The position numbers and the translations under genes were made by a program. 22,105 bases of DNA from a virus: positions 1 to 22,105 of IMG/VR virus record IMGVR_UViG_3300028837_000379. One strand, 5' to 3'. How positions within the stretch are numbered: the first letter of the stretch is position 1; each line of letters starts with the position of its first letter. Below are positions 1 to 6,457 of this stretch, piece by piece. The notes below the pieces were generated by a model. The model saw nothing but the letters and a program-made list of their open reading frames with translations. It had not been told where the DNA came from and did not search any database.

Positions 1-50
1 ACTTCTCGACGAGCGCCCGAGGTATGGGGACTAGCTACATAGGAGGCGTC

Positions 51-1322
51 ATGTCAGAGTTGATCCTCAGTCCTGAGCAGCGAGAGGCTTACGACCTCGC
101 GATGGACGGTCGCAACGTCTTTGTGACCGGACCCGGAGGCGTCGGCAAGTCTGAGGTTGTCAATCAGATCATCGACGGCCTCCAGATGAACGGCAAGCGC
201 GTATACGTAACGGCCTCCACTGGCGTCGCGGCTGTCCGCGTCGGCGGCTCGACGATTCATTCGTACCTCGGGACCGGGATCGCCTTCAACAAGGACTCGC
301 TCCGCAAGGACTTCGCGCGTGGGTTCGTCCCGCGCCTTGAGAAGATCGAGGAGCGGTTCCGGAAGACCGAGGTCCTCGTGGTCGACGAAGTCTCGATGCT
401 GACCGGTGACTACTTGGAGATGATGGACTGGTGGATCAAGCGGCACCGTACGAGCACCGCTCCGTTCGGTGGCGTCCAACTGATCTTCTCGGGTGACTTC
501 CTTCAACTCCCGCCTGTTATCAAGCGATCCATGAAGGTCGCCACGAAGTACGCCTTCCAGTCCCCGGCGTGGGAGCGCGCGGACTTCCAGACGGTCCACC
601 TAGAAACGTGCTTCCGGCAGGACGACGAGGAGTTTCTCAAGCACCTCCTCCGCATCCGACGGGGTGTCGTTCCGTTCGATACGGACAAGTATTTCAAGGC
701 GCGCATCGGCGTCGAGCTTGAGGAGCCCACGCGCCTATACGCGACGAACCAGAAGGTCTTCGAGGTCAACATGCAACACCTCACTCAGCTACCGGGCGAG
801 GTGCGCGAGTACGAGGCCACCTTCGATGGAGACTCGGACAAGTACGCCGAGAAGCTCGTCAAGAACTGCATCGCCGACTTCTGTGTTGAACTCAAAGTCG
901 GCGCTCCGGTGATCTTCCTCCGCAACCGGTACGCGGAGGGACAGCTTATCATCGTCAACGGCCAGCGAGGCAAGGTCGTTGCCTGTGAGGGCGGCGTCGT
1001 GCATGTTGAGACCGACGGGCAGACTCACGCTATCGGCCCGGTCGAGTGGGAGTACAAGGACGCCGATCAGAAGGTCCTCTGCACGATGCACCAGATTCCG
1101 CTCAAGCTCGCGTGGGCGCTGACGATTCACAAGAGCCAAGGGATGACGCTGGACTCCCTACTCTGCGACGTCTCGTCCTGCTTCGAGAAGGGGCAAGTGT
1201 ACGTCGCCCTCTCGCGAGTCAGGAGCATTGAGGGCCTGTCGCTGTCGTCCGCGCTTGACACGAAGAAGGTGCAGGCGTGCAAGGAAGCCGTCGGTTTCTA
1301 TGAAGCGCTGGAGGTTGCCTGA
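51..1322 (+). CDS. Pif1-like SF1B DNA helicase
   Basis: This is a 423-residue ATP-dependent DNA helicase of the Pif1/RRM3-like group of superfamily 1B, which unwinds DNA 5' to 3' in replication and recombination. The Walker A loop GPGGVGKS is at residues 27-34, motif Ia TASTGVAA follows at about 54-61, and the Walker B segment VLVVDEVSML is near 108-117. Motif III GDFLQLPPV is near 150. The C-terminal RecA-like domain carries LTIHKSQGMTLD and VYVALSRV. I chose the ATG at 51 because AGGAGG at 41-46 sits four bases before it; an in-frame ATG at 24 has no such site. Its stop overlaps the next start (TGATG). The family call is firm. Whether it acts in replication (Dda-like role) or recombination is inference. 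Confidence 0.93.
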   Translation: MSELILSPEQREAYDLAMDGRNVFVTGPGGVGKSEVVNQIIDGLQMNGKRVYVTASTGVAAVRVGGSTIHSYLGTGIAFNKDSLRKDFARGFVPRLEKIEERFRKTEVLVVDEVSMLTGDYLEMMDWWIKRHRTSTAPFGGVQLIFSGDFLQLPPVIKRSMKVATKYAFQSPAWERADFQTVHLETCFRQDDEEFLKHLLRIRRGVVPFDTDKYFKARIGVELEEPTRLYATNQKVFEVNMQHLTQLPGEVREYEATFDGDSDKYAEKLVKNCIADFCVELKVGAPVIFLRNRYAEGQLIIVNGQRGKVVACEGGVVHVETDGQTHAIGPVEWEYKDADQKVLCTMHQIPLKLAWALTIHKSQGMTLDSLLCDVSSCFEKGQVYVALSRVRSIEGLSLSSALDTKKVQACKEAVGFYEALEVA

Positions 1323-1534
1323 TGCTGACGAACTATGTGTGGGGACACATCGAGGCGAACGATCATCTCTTCGAGGCGATCTTTCACGACGGCACGCCGC
1401 TCCTCAGCGTCAGGAATCCGGTGTCAGGGAGCTACTTCATCTTGTCGGGTGGCAACGGATCGGTGGCGAAACAGGTCTGGCGTGATATCATCGAGGCTCA
1501 CGCTAAGTGGCTGAAGGAGAAGGGCGGCGAGTGA
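1322..1534 (+). CDS. Small hypothetical protein, 70 aa
   Basis: I do not recognise this 70-residue protein. It starts at an ATG sharing a base with the helicase stop codon, behind a GGAGG about nine bases upstream, so it is probably translationally coupled to the helicase. The N-terminal two thirds look like alternating beta strands (VWGHIEAND, LFEAIFHDG, PLLSVRNP, SYFILSGG). The end is a charged helix (IIEAHAKWLKEKGGE). That pattern suggests a compact alpha/beta mini-domain without cysteines, signal peptide or membrane segment. Its stop overlaps the next start in the same TGATG manner, which supports it as a real gene. Confidence 0.72.
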   Translation: MLTNYVWGHIEANDHLFEAIFHDGTPLLSVRNPVSGSYFILSGGNGSVAKQVWRDIIEAHAKWLKEKGGE

Positions 1535-1731
1535 TGGCGCACGGAGGATTCACGCCGCGACCGGCGACGGCCCCGAAGTGGGACCCGATCAAGGACATCG
1601 CCCGGTACAACTGTCCATGCGGCCGGTGGATCATGCTCGCTCCGTTGTGGACGGAGGATCGGAAGCTCATTTGTACGTGCGGCCGGGCACACTACTGGAA
1701 GGACGGGGAGGTCAAGACTGATGAGCAGTGA
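1534..1731 (+). CDS. Cys-rich mini-protein, putative zinc ribbon, 65 aa
   Basis: This 65-residue protein has two CxC pairs about 20 residues apart (NCPCGRW and ICTCGRA), the layout of a small zinc ribbon. The spacing CxCG...CxCG suggests four Cys ligands for one zinc ion. An upstream in-frame GTG at 1507 is possible, but the ATG at 1534 overlaps the preceding stop (TGATG), matching the coupling used throughout this cluster. The 3' end overlaps the next start at 1721 by 11 bases. Function is unknown; phage zinc ribbons of this size may bind nucleic acid or host proteins, but nothing here shows which. Confidence 0.72.
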   Translation: MAHGGFTPRPATAPKWDPIKDIARYNCPCGRWIMLAPLWTEDRKLICTCGRAHYWKDGEVKTDEQ

Positions 1732-1891
1732 GCGGGAAGAGGCCAGTGAGGTGGAAGCCGCTCTCAGGCGGCCGAGCCACAGGCGGCTCCGGGAGTTCGA
1801 GTTCTTCGACGATATTCATCTGCACATCGTCGAGCGGTGGAAGGACTCGCACATCTCCGGAGCCGAGTGGCGCTTCTCGATTCACGCGGAC
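1721..1891 (+). CDS. 5' part of a frame-disrupted gene (N-terminal fragment)
   Basis: A GGGGAGG nine bases upstream supports the ATG at 1721, and the first ~57 codons read like protein (for example FEFFDDIHLHIVERWKDSH, with a GC-rich third position). After about 1891 this frame turns into Ser/Arg-rich sequence typical of an out-of-frame reading, and it meets no stop until it runs into the SbcD-like gene. The next frame back becomes protein-like at exactly that point (RSEILKIEKDLCDQPGC). The simplest reading is one gene, about 1721-2139, with a -1 shift near 1885-1900. I see no slippery heptamer, so an indel (real or from assembly) is likelier than programmed frameshifting. The end coordinate is my estimate of where the coding signal stops. 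Confidence 0.5.
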
Positions 1892-2139
1892 GTTCCGAGA
1901 TTCTCAAGATTGAGAAGGACCTCTGCGATCAGCCCGGCTGCAAGGAGAGAGCGGTCCACAAGTTCCGTCTCGAACGGATATATTCCAAGTGCGGCACGTT
2001 CAGCAAGGAGGCCGCCGGACCGGAGTCGATCAGCGGCGGGTACTACTACCAGTTCTGCGAGAAGCACTGTCACCGGGGTGACTGCTCACTTGAGGACTCC
2101 GACGCCAACCTTGCGAAGATGGAGATGCCCGATGGCTAA
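1837..2139 (+). CDS. Cys/His-rich protein, 3' part of a frame-disrupted gene
   Basis: From about 1893 this frame encodes a convincing Cys-rich segment: CDQPGC, then SKCGTF, then YYYQFCEKHCHRGDC. That gives six cysteines plus histidines suited to one or two zinc sites. The only start in frame before it is a GTG at 1837 without a good ribosome site, and the first ~18 codons after that GTG look like shadow sequence. I therefore think the true start is the ATG at 1721 in the neighbouring frame and that a one-base loss separates the two parts. The stop overlaps the SbcD-like start by eight bases (ATGGCTAA), a normal arrangement here. Function unknown; a zinc-binding domain is the only supported feature. 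Confidence 0.6.
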   Translation: MEGLAHLRSRVALLDSRGRSEILKIEKDLCDQPGCKERAVHKFRLERIYSKCGTFSKEAAGPESISGGYYYQFCEKHCHRGDCSLEDSDANLAKMEMPDG

Positions 2140-3136
2140 GTGGGGTGTGACGGCTGACCTCCAGTTCGATGAGCAGAATCGGTTCTCGACGATACACGAG
2201 TCGGGGCTGACCACGCGGCTCATGGATACGGTCTCTTGTCTCTCGTGGATCATCCGGACCTGTCTTGAAGAGAATTGCCTCGGGCTGATCTTCGCCGGAG
2301 ACATCTTCAACTCGCGGACCTCGATCCCGTTGCCGGTCCTCCACGCGCTGGCCGAAGTGCTCGACGACGCTGACGATCTCCGGCTCACCTTCCTTGTCGG
2401 GAACCATGACAGCTACCTTCGCAACCCGTCGATCAACAGCCTTCGCATCCTCCAGAGATACGGGCTCGTCGTTGATGAGCCGCAGTTCGGCGGCAGCAAG
2501 AAGTTCGGACTGATCCCGTGGACTGAGGATCACGAATACTTCCGCGCGCAGGTCACGCGAATGGTCCGCGAGAAGTGTCAGTTCCTCTTTACTCACATGA
2601 TGGTCGAGGGGGCGGTCCCCAAGGGACGTGGGGGCATCCCGCTCGCCTATCTCCAGCCGACGAAATTCAAGCGGGTCTTCCTCGGCGACGTGCACGAGCC
2701 GGTGGAGGTCGCGAAGAACGTCCGGTATGTCGGATCACCAATTCAGATTGACTACCGGGATGCAGGAGGGGAGCGTGGATTCTGCACATTCGATGATGTG
2801 ACCGCTGAGGTCCGATTCCATGAAAACGTTGAGAGTCCACGCTTCCACCTCCTCCGTAACCCCGAGGACGCCGATAGCGTCCGTGAGGGGGACTTCGCCC
2901 GGATCGTGACAACTGACAGGGCGAACGCAGAGAAGATCGCTGAGAGGGCCTCAGATCGCACGCGTTGGGTCGAAAACGAGGTCCTTGAGACCACAGAGAT
3001 CAAACCGAGGCTCAATATACGCTCGCAGGATTCGCAGGAGCAGGTCCTCCGGCGGTACTGCGAGTACAAGGGAGTCGAGGAGCCCGAGCCGCTGGTGAAG
3101 GCGGGCATGAAGTTCATCGCGGAGGCGCGGGTATGA
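2132..3136 (+). CDS. SbcD/Mre11-like metallophosphoesterase (T4 gp47-type nuclease)
   Basis: This 334-residue protein is the nuclease partner of an SbcC/Rad50-type ATPase; such complexes trim and resect DNA ends in recombination-dependent replication. Calcineurin-type metallophosphoesterase motifs appear in order: TADLQF (D9), FAGDIFNS (D57), GNHD (90-93), FTHMM (H155) and GDVHEP (185-190). Two metal-ligand positions differ from the Mre11 consensus: DxH reads D9-L-Q11, and GHxH reads G-D-V-H. I chose the ATG at 2132 because the domain begins immediately; the longer in-frame reading from 1721 adds ~137 residues of mixed real and shadow sequence. The matching ATPase lies about 1.4 kb downstream, separated by two small genes, the tmRNA and two Cys-rich genes. 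The family call is firm; activity with the altered ligands is untested. Confidence 0.92.
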   Translation: MAKWGVTADLQFDEQNRFSTIHESGLTTRLMDTVSCLSWIIRTCLEENCLGLIFAGDIFNSRTSIPLPVLHALAEVLDDADDLRLTFLVGNHDSYLRNPSINSLRILQRYGLVVDEPQFGGSKKFGLIPWTEDHEYFRAQVTRMVREKCQFLFTHMMVEGAVPKGRGGIPLAYLQPTKFKRVFLGDVHEPVEVAKNVRYVGSPIQIDYRDAGGERGFCTFDDVTAEVRFHENVESPRFHLLRNPEDADSVREGDFARIVTTDRANAEKIAERASDRTRWVENEVLETTEIKPRLNIRSQDSQEQVLRRYCEYKGVEEPEPLVKAGMKFIAEARV

Positions 3137-3348
3137 TCGTCGAAGCGAAGATCGTTGATTGGGATATTCCGATGGGAGCCTACGCTCCTGAGACCAAGCG
3201 CGGTGTTATCAACACCGACGACGTGTCATCGGCCACGCCGGTCCGCGTCCAAAGGCTGGCCTTCGAGCAGTGCATGAAGGTCCGAATGAAGAACGGGGAT
3301 GTCTTGACAGTCATAGGGGTTCCCTCGGACCTGATCGGAGGCAAGTGA
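3133..3348 (+). CDS. Small hypothetical protein, 71 aa
   Basis: I do not recognise this 71-residue protein. Its ATG overlaps the SbcD-like stop (ATGA), and its own stop overlaps the next start (TGATG), so it sits inside a coupled operon. The sequence is rich in beta-type segments (VEAKIVDWDI, TPVRVQRLAF, MKVRMKNGDVLTVIGVP) and looks like a small all-beta, OB- or SH3-like fold. That fold is a guess from strand pattern only. There are no membrane segments and no Cys motif (one cysteine). Confidence 0.72.
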   Translation: MIVEAKIVDWDIPMGAYAPETKRGVINTDDVSSATPVRVQRLAFEQCMKVRMKNGDVLTVIGVPSDLIGGK

Positions 3349-3776
3349 TGGAAACGGCTAAGCTGACCAAGGGCGCGAAGACGATGTGGACGATCATCGA
3401 GAAGCTCCTCTTCGGATTCGTCATCTTCATCGCGACATGGATGTTCACGACGGTCAACACGTTGGAGAGCCGCGTCACCGAGATCGAGGCTGGCCGGAAG
3501 GAGAACGAGGCGCAGTGGATCATCCTCAAGCAGCACGGCAAGACGATGCGCGAGCAGGAGATACAGATCGAGGTCTACCAGCGGCTCTTCAAGATGCTCC
3601 TTGATAAGAACCGGATCAGTGTTGACTCGATCCTCGTGCCGAACGAGCGTGAGCCGGTGGAGATGCTCCGGCGCGAGCCACCCGAGCAGACGACGGAGGA
3701 GTTCCGTCACGAGCAGATGCAGATGCACGAGCAGGAAGCGCAGGAGAACATGCAGCGTCGTAAGGCGCTCAAGTGA
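3348..3776 (+). CDS. Single-pass membrane protein with coiled coil, 142 aa
   Basis: The start is the ATG overlapping the preceding stop; GGAGG lies about eight bases upstream. After a short basic N-terminus (KLTKGAKTMW), one hydrophobic helix (LLFGFVIFIATWMFTTV, roughly residues 20-36) should span the inner membrane. A long charged helix follows, likely a coiled coil (LESRVTEIEAGRKENEAQW and onward). The C-terminus is Glu/Gln/Met/His-rich, with repeated EQMQMHEQEAQ-like heptads. The layout recalls small phage membrane anchors such as spanin- or Rz-like and holin-associated proteins, but no lysis genes are adjacent, so I do not assign a lysis role. It ends ten bases before the tmRNA. Confidence 0.78.
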   Translation: METAKLTKGAKTMWTIIEKLLFGFVIFIATWMFTTVNTLESRVTEIEAGRKENEAQWIILKQHGKTMREQEIQIEVYQRLFKMLLDKNRISVDSILVPNEREPVEMLRREPPEQTTEEFRHEQMQMHEQEAQENMQRRKALK

Positions 3777-3786
3777 GAGGAGGTGT

Positions 3787-4070
3787 GGGGGCGAATTGGT
3801 ATCGACGGGGTGTGAAAACTGTCGGTGCGTGCCGGGGTTGGTCGAAGGCCCCGCAAAAATCGACCAAACACTAACCGCCAAAAAGGTGGTGCACGGGCAC
3901 TTCGGTGCCCACGCAATGGCTGCCTAGAGCAGCCCCCGCTCGGCTGGAGTCGGGGGAAGCAACCCGAGAGGCTTGTCGGATGTGCCGGATACAGAACGCC
4001 GACCACGCACGTGAAGAGCCGCCAGCGGAAGCACAACCGGACTCGGGTTCGATTCCCGACGCCTCCACCA
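3787..4070 (+). ncRNA. ssrA: Transfer-messenger RNA (tmRNA, ssrA)
   Basis: This is a complete one-piece tmRNA of 284 nt, which enters stalled ribosomes with SmpB, is charged with Ala and templates a degradation tag. The acceptor stem pairs GGGGGCG (3787-3793) with CGCCTCC (4060-4066), giving G.U at the third pair (3789.4064), the alanyl-tRNA synthetase identity element. An A discriminator and encoded CCA (4068-4070) follow. The T arm is TCGGG-TTCGATT-CCCGA (4043-4059). The D-region ATCGACGGGG matches the conserved tmRNA 5' block. Helix 2 pairs GTGCGTG (3825-3831) with CACGCAC (4004-4010). Pseudoknot PK1 has CGGGG/CCCCG (3833-3837/3849-3853) and an 8-bp TTGGTCGA/TCGACCAA (3838-3845/3860-3867). 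It is shorter than the 363-nt E. coli RNA. No promoter is visible directly upstream, so it is probably processed from the operon transcript. Confidence 0.95.
3877..3927 (+). other. tmRNA tag reading frame (16-residue proteolysis tag)
   Basis: The predicted resume codon is GCC at 3877, ten bases after PK1. The required U and A at positions -5 and -4 are present (CTAACC|GCC), as in E. coli (ATAGTC|GCA). The tag reads AKKVVHGHFGAHAMAA and stops at TAG (3925-3927). The stop lies in the loop of a helix-5 hairpin, GGCTGC/GCAGCC (3918-3923/3929-3934). The C-terminal AMAA resembles the usual A-L-A-A protease signal with Met for Leu. Within the tag, GGGCAC-TTCG-GTGCCC (3895-3910) forms a hairpin with a UUCG tetraloop closed by C-G. 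An upstream in-frame GCA at 3853 falls inside PK1 and is not the resume codon. Confidence 0.8.
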
Positions 4071-4091
4071 AATTTAGGCGAAGGACTAAAT

Positions 4092-4107
4092 TTAGCCCGA
4101 GGGCTAA
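4092..4107 (+). terminator. Small hairpin after the tmRNA, possible processing or terminator element
   Basis: TTAGCC-CGAG-GGCTAA is a perfect 6-bp hairpin 21 bases after the tmRNA CCA end and 12 bases before the next start. There is no T-run after it, so it is a poor intrinsic terminator. It may instead protect or position the 3' end for tmRNA processing. Short AAATTTAG repeats at 4070-4077 and 4088-4095 flank the region. Confidence 0.35.
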
Positions 4108-4119
4108 CGGGGTCTAAAG

Positions 4120-4401
4120 ATGAGCCGACCGCGTAAGATGACCGTCAGTCGTGTTGAGAAGCCGTGCTCGTTGTGCGGCTTGACGGCGGACGTGTACTCT
4201 GTCTCGGTTACAGAGCCAATGGTCACGAAGACGGTTGTTCTGTGCAAGTCCTGTATTGATCGCATTCCGGAGTTCGTCAGGGTATTGGAGGTCACGCCCG
4301 CTGCTTCAGCTACGGGTGTATCCGTGGATCAGGACCACTTGGATGGGGGCGTTATTTCCACGGAGTACGAAGGGCCAAGCAGAAGGTTTGGGGAGGAATG
4401 A
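4120..4401 (+). CDS. CxxC zinc-binding protein, 93 aa
   Basis: Two CxxC pairs (EKPCSLCGLTA and VLCKSCIDR) about 25 residues apart make a treble-clef or zinc-ribbon domain in the N-terminal half. The C-terminal ~40 residues are acidic and probably disordered. The ribosome site is weak (GGGG about nine bases upstream of the ATG); an in-frame ATG at 4138 is an alternative. It is the first gene after the tmRNA and its stop overlaps the next gene. The pattern 'Cys-x-x-Cys-Gly-Leu ... Cys-x-x-Cys-Ile-Asp' is seen in many small phage and actinobacterial proteins of unknown role, and I cannot assign a function. Confidence 0.78.
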   Translation: MSRPRKMTVSRVEKPCSLCGLTADVYSVSVTEPMVTKTVVLCKSCIDRIPEFVRVLEVTPAASATGVSVDQDHLDGGVISTEYEGPSRRFGEE

Positions 4402-4589
4402 TGGCAGTGACCGTATGCGTTTGCTCAACGTGCGGACGCGAGGAGAGAGTCAACTTCGGCGAGTGTCTCTCTAAGGGCTGGCCCAAGTGCTGCGGCCAGA
4501 CGATGACGCTCCAGAACGCGACGAAGGAAGACATCGAGAAGGGCGTCGCCGAATCGACCAGCCGGGCCTCACGGTCATCTTCGGGGTGA
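4401..4589 (+). CDS. Cys-rich zinc-ribbon mini-protein, 62 aa
   Basis: The first half reads VCVCSTCGREERV, then KGWPKCCGQTMTL. This is a rubredoxin-like zinc-ribbon arrangement with a CxxCG knuckle and a GWPxCCG knuckle. Two ATGs stand in tandem (4398 and 4401); I chose 4401 because GGAGG at 4392-4396 would be only one base from 4398. The last ~10 residues are Ser/Arg-rich and overlap the start of the SbcC-like gene, where the coding signal has already moved to the other frame. The true C-terminus may therefore have been lost or altered at the same junction that removed the SbcC N-terminus. Confidence 0.7.
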   Translation: MAVTVCVCSTCGREERVNFGECLSKGWPKCCGQTMTLQNATKEDIEKGVAESTSRASRSSSG

Positions 4590-6382
4590 TCGAAGGCCAC
4601 CGGGGCTGTGACTCCAACGGCTCCGGCAAGTCTATGCTCTTCGACGGCCCCGCATGGGCGCTGTACGGTCGCTGCATCAGGGACCGGTACACGGGCGACG
4701 ATATCGTCCGGACCGAAGCGAGGGACGGCAAGAACGTCCCCGTCAGGGGCGGCACGATGGTATCGGTCGAACTCAAGGGCGGTCCGAAGCTCGTGCGCGT
4801 CGAGCGATACCGAAGCCACCCGAAGGAGAAGAACAAGCTCCTCCTCTACGTGAACAAGGAGGAGGTCAGTCGAGGTACGAACCCTGAGACCACGCTCGCT
4901 ATCGAAGAAGAGATTGGGATGGACTTCACCACGTTCTGCAACTCCGTCGCCTTCGGAGTCCGCGAGGACATCAAGAGCTTCTTCACCGCGCCCGACGCAG
5001 ATCGGAAGCAGATTCTTGATACGATGCTCGGGCTGGCGCTGTACGCCGAGGCCGAGAAGGTTGCTCGCAGGAAGGCGAGGAACCTTACAGAGGAAGTGTC
5101 GGACTACGCGCAGAAGCAGATCGAACTCAAGGTTGCGATCCGTGAGAAGAACGAGGCCATCGAGAAGGCGCTCGCTTCCGACGGCGATGATGACGTGGAA
5201 CTGGAGCACCGCGTCGTTGAGGCGGGAATCGCTCTCCTTCACCGACGGATACGAGAACTCAGTGACGAGGAGATGAAGATTCGGAAGGAGATCGAGGACG
5301 CCGAAGAAGCCTTCGATGAGACGCGGCAGGCTTATCGAGGGGCCGAGCAGGAGTACCTTGACCAGCGGTCTCAGCTTGAGCGTAAGGAAGCCGACGTCCA
5401 GACGCAGATCGACAACATAGAGGGCAAGCAGTCACTTTGGAAGACGCAGGTCGCGAAGATCAACCGGCTCAAGGACACGTGCCCTACCTGTCTCCAACAA
5501 GTCGGCAAGACCACGCGCGAGAAGATTCTCAAGGACCTCAACGGGAAGATCGAGGCGGCCGACGGGAAGCTGGAGAAGCTGGAGGAGCGGCGCGCGAAGT
5601 TCAAGGGCCAGATGCTCGAACTGGACAACAACGCCCCGGTCGAGCCCGTCTGCACCGAGAAGATTACGCTTCAAGAGGAGCGTGCTATCATTTGTGGCCG
5701 AGCCGATGAACTCAAGCGGCTCGCCGACGCAGAGGGCGTCCGCCGCAGCGGTCTCGCTCGTCAGATAAAGCGGGCGGACGTTCAGGTCGGAGCCATCCGG
5801 AAGGAGATCAAGGAGACGGCTGGCAAGCTGCAGAAGATCGACGTGAAGTGCGCGGAGCTACACGAGGGCATGGCGCTCGCTGAGTTCTGGTCCGAGGCGT
5901 TTGGCAATCAGGGACTCAGGTCATTCCTCATCGAAGCCGAGCTTCCTGAGATCAACCGCGTGGCAAGTCAATTCGCTCAGCAACTCTTGGGGCGGGGTTC
6001 CACGGTCCAACTGTCTGCGACGACGCGGCTCAAGACGAAGGACGCGATCCGTGAGAAGCTCACCGTCGAGGGCTCCATCCCCGGATGCACGAACTCCTAC
6101 GCCGGGGCGTCGAAGGGCCAGCGGAAGCGGATGGACCTATCGCTCCTGCTGGCGTTCCGGGAGCTTGTCGCCGCTCGCTCGGCCAAGTCGTTCGGGCAAC
6201 TCTTCGCCGATGAGATATTCGACGGGCTTGACCGGACGGGCGCGGAGAGCGTCTCGGAATTGCTGCGCGAGATATCCGAAGGCTGTCCCGTCGTGCTCAT
6301 CACGCACGATCCCCGAATAAAACCCGATGCGGATAGGGTCCTCACGGTGCGCCATAATGGCGTATTCGCGACGGTTGCCTAA
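4487..6382 (+). CDS. SbcC/Rad50-like ATPase (T4 gp46-type), N-terminus abnormal
   Basis: This is the SMC-family ATPase partner of the SbcD-like nuclease and drives DNA-end processing. From the GTG at 4487 (631 aa), Walker A DSNGSGKS is near residues 42-49. A long coiled coil is interrupted by the zinc hook CPTCLQQ (C332 and C335). The signature region GASKGQRKRMDLS and Walker B LFADEIFDGLD lie near the C-terminus, followed by the switch segment VVLITHDPR. The first strand and Asn-Phe element expected about 20 residues before GLTVIFG are missing; those ~25 codons look like an Arg/Asp-rich shadow of the upstream gene. No ATG or ribosome site is present in this frame. The real start is therefore uncertain, and a small deletion or assembly join is possible. 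The family call is firm. Confidence 0.88.
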   Translation: MLRPDDDAPERDEGRHREGRRRIDQPGLTVIFGVIEGHRGCDSNGSGKSMLFDGPAWALYGRCIRDRYTGDDIVRTEARDGKNVPVRGGTMVSVELKGGPKLVRVERYRSHPKEKNKLLLYVNKEEVSRGTNPETTLAIEEEIGMDFTTFCNSVAFGVREDIKSFFTAPDADRKQILDTMLGLALYAEAEKVARRKARNLTEEVSDYAQKQIELKVAIREKNEAIEKALASDGDDDVELEHRVVEAGIALLHRRIRELSDEEMKIRKEIEDAEEAFDETRQAYRGAEQEYLDQRSQLERKEADVQTQIDNIEGKQSLWKTQVAKINRLKDTCPTCLQQVGKTTREKILKDLNGKIEAADGKLEKLEERRAKFKGQMLELDNNAPVEPVCTEKITLQEERAIICGRADELKRLADAEGVRRSGLARQIKRADVQVGAIRKEIKETAGKLQKIDVKCAELHEGMALAEFWSEAFGNQGLRSFLIEAELPEINRVASQFAQQLLGRGSTVQLSATTRLKTKDAIREKLTVEGSIPGCTNSYAGASKGQRKRMDLSLLLAFRELVAARSAKSFGQLFADEIFDGLDRTGAESVSELLREISEGCPVVLITHDPRIKPDADRVLTVRHNGVFATVA

Positions 6383-6411
6383 GACGTACGCCTGACGCGG
6401 GAAAAAAGTTC

Positions 6412-6440
6412 TTGCGTTGGCCCTACATGTGGTGTATCAT
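6412..6440 (+). promoter_or_regulatory. Sigma70-type promoter before the packaging genes
   Basis: TTGCGT (6412-6417) and TATCAT (6435-6440) are separated by exactly 17 bases, in the only real gap (75 nt) between the SbcC-like gene and the nuclease. An A-run (6402-6407) precedes the -35 and may act as an UP-like element. The spacer is centred on ACATGT with imperfect flanking dyad symmetry. The downstream start codon is 18 bases from the -10, so the leader would be only about ten bases long. Confidence 0.7.
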
Positions 6441-6457
6441 CAGCGCGGGAGCACAAG

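Noticed and set aside
24-50. Upstream in-frame ATG for the helicase
   Set aside because: The ATG at 51 has AGGAGG at ideal spacing and the protein family starts there; the ATG at 24 has no ribosome site.
1721-3136. A single 471-residue protein containing the SbcD domain
   Set aside because: Residues ~60-137 are Ser/Arg-rich out-of-frame sequence, while another frame encodes a Cys-rich protein there; the nuclease domain starts cleanly at 2132.
3298-3330. TTGACA at 3306-3311 as a promoter for the membrane-protein gene or tmRNA
   Set aside because: No -10-like hexamer at a usable spacing, and it lies inside a coupled small gene.
3853-3876. Earlier in-frame GCA as tag resume codon (24-residue tag)
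   Set aside because: It lies inside pseudoknot PK1; the GCC at 3877 has the required upstream U and A and the right distance from PK1.
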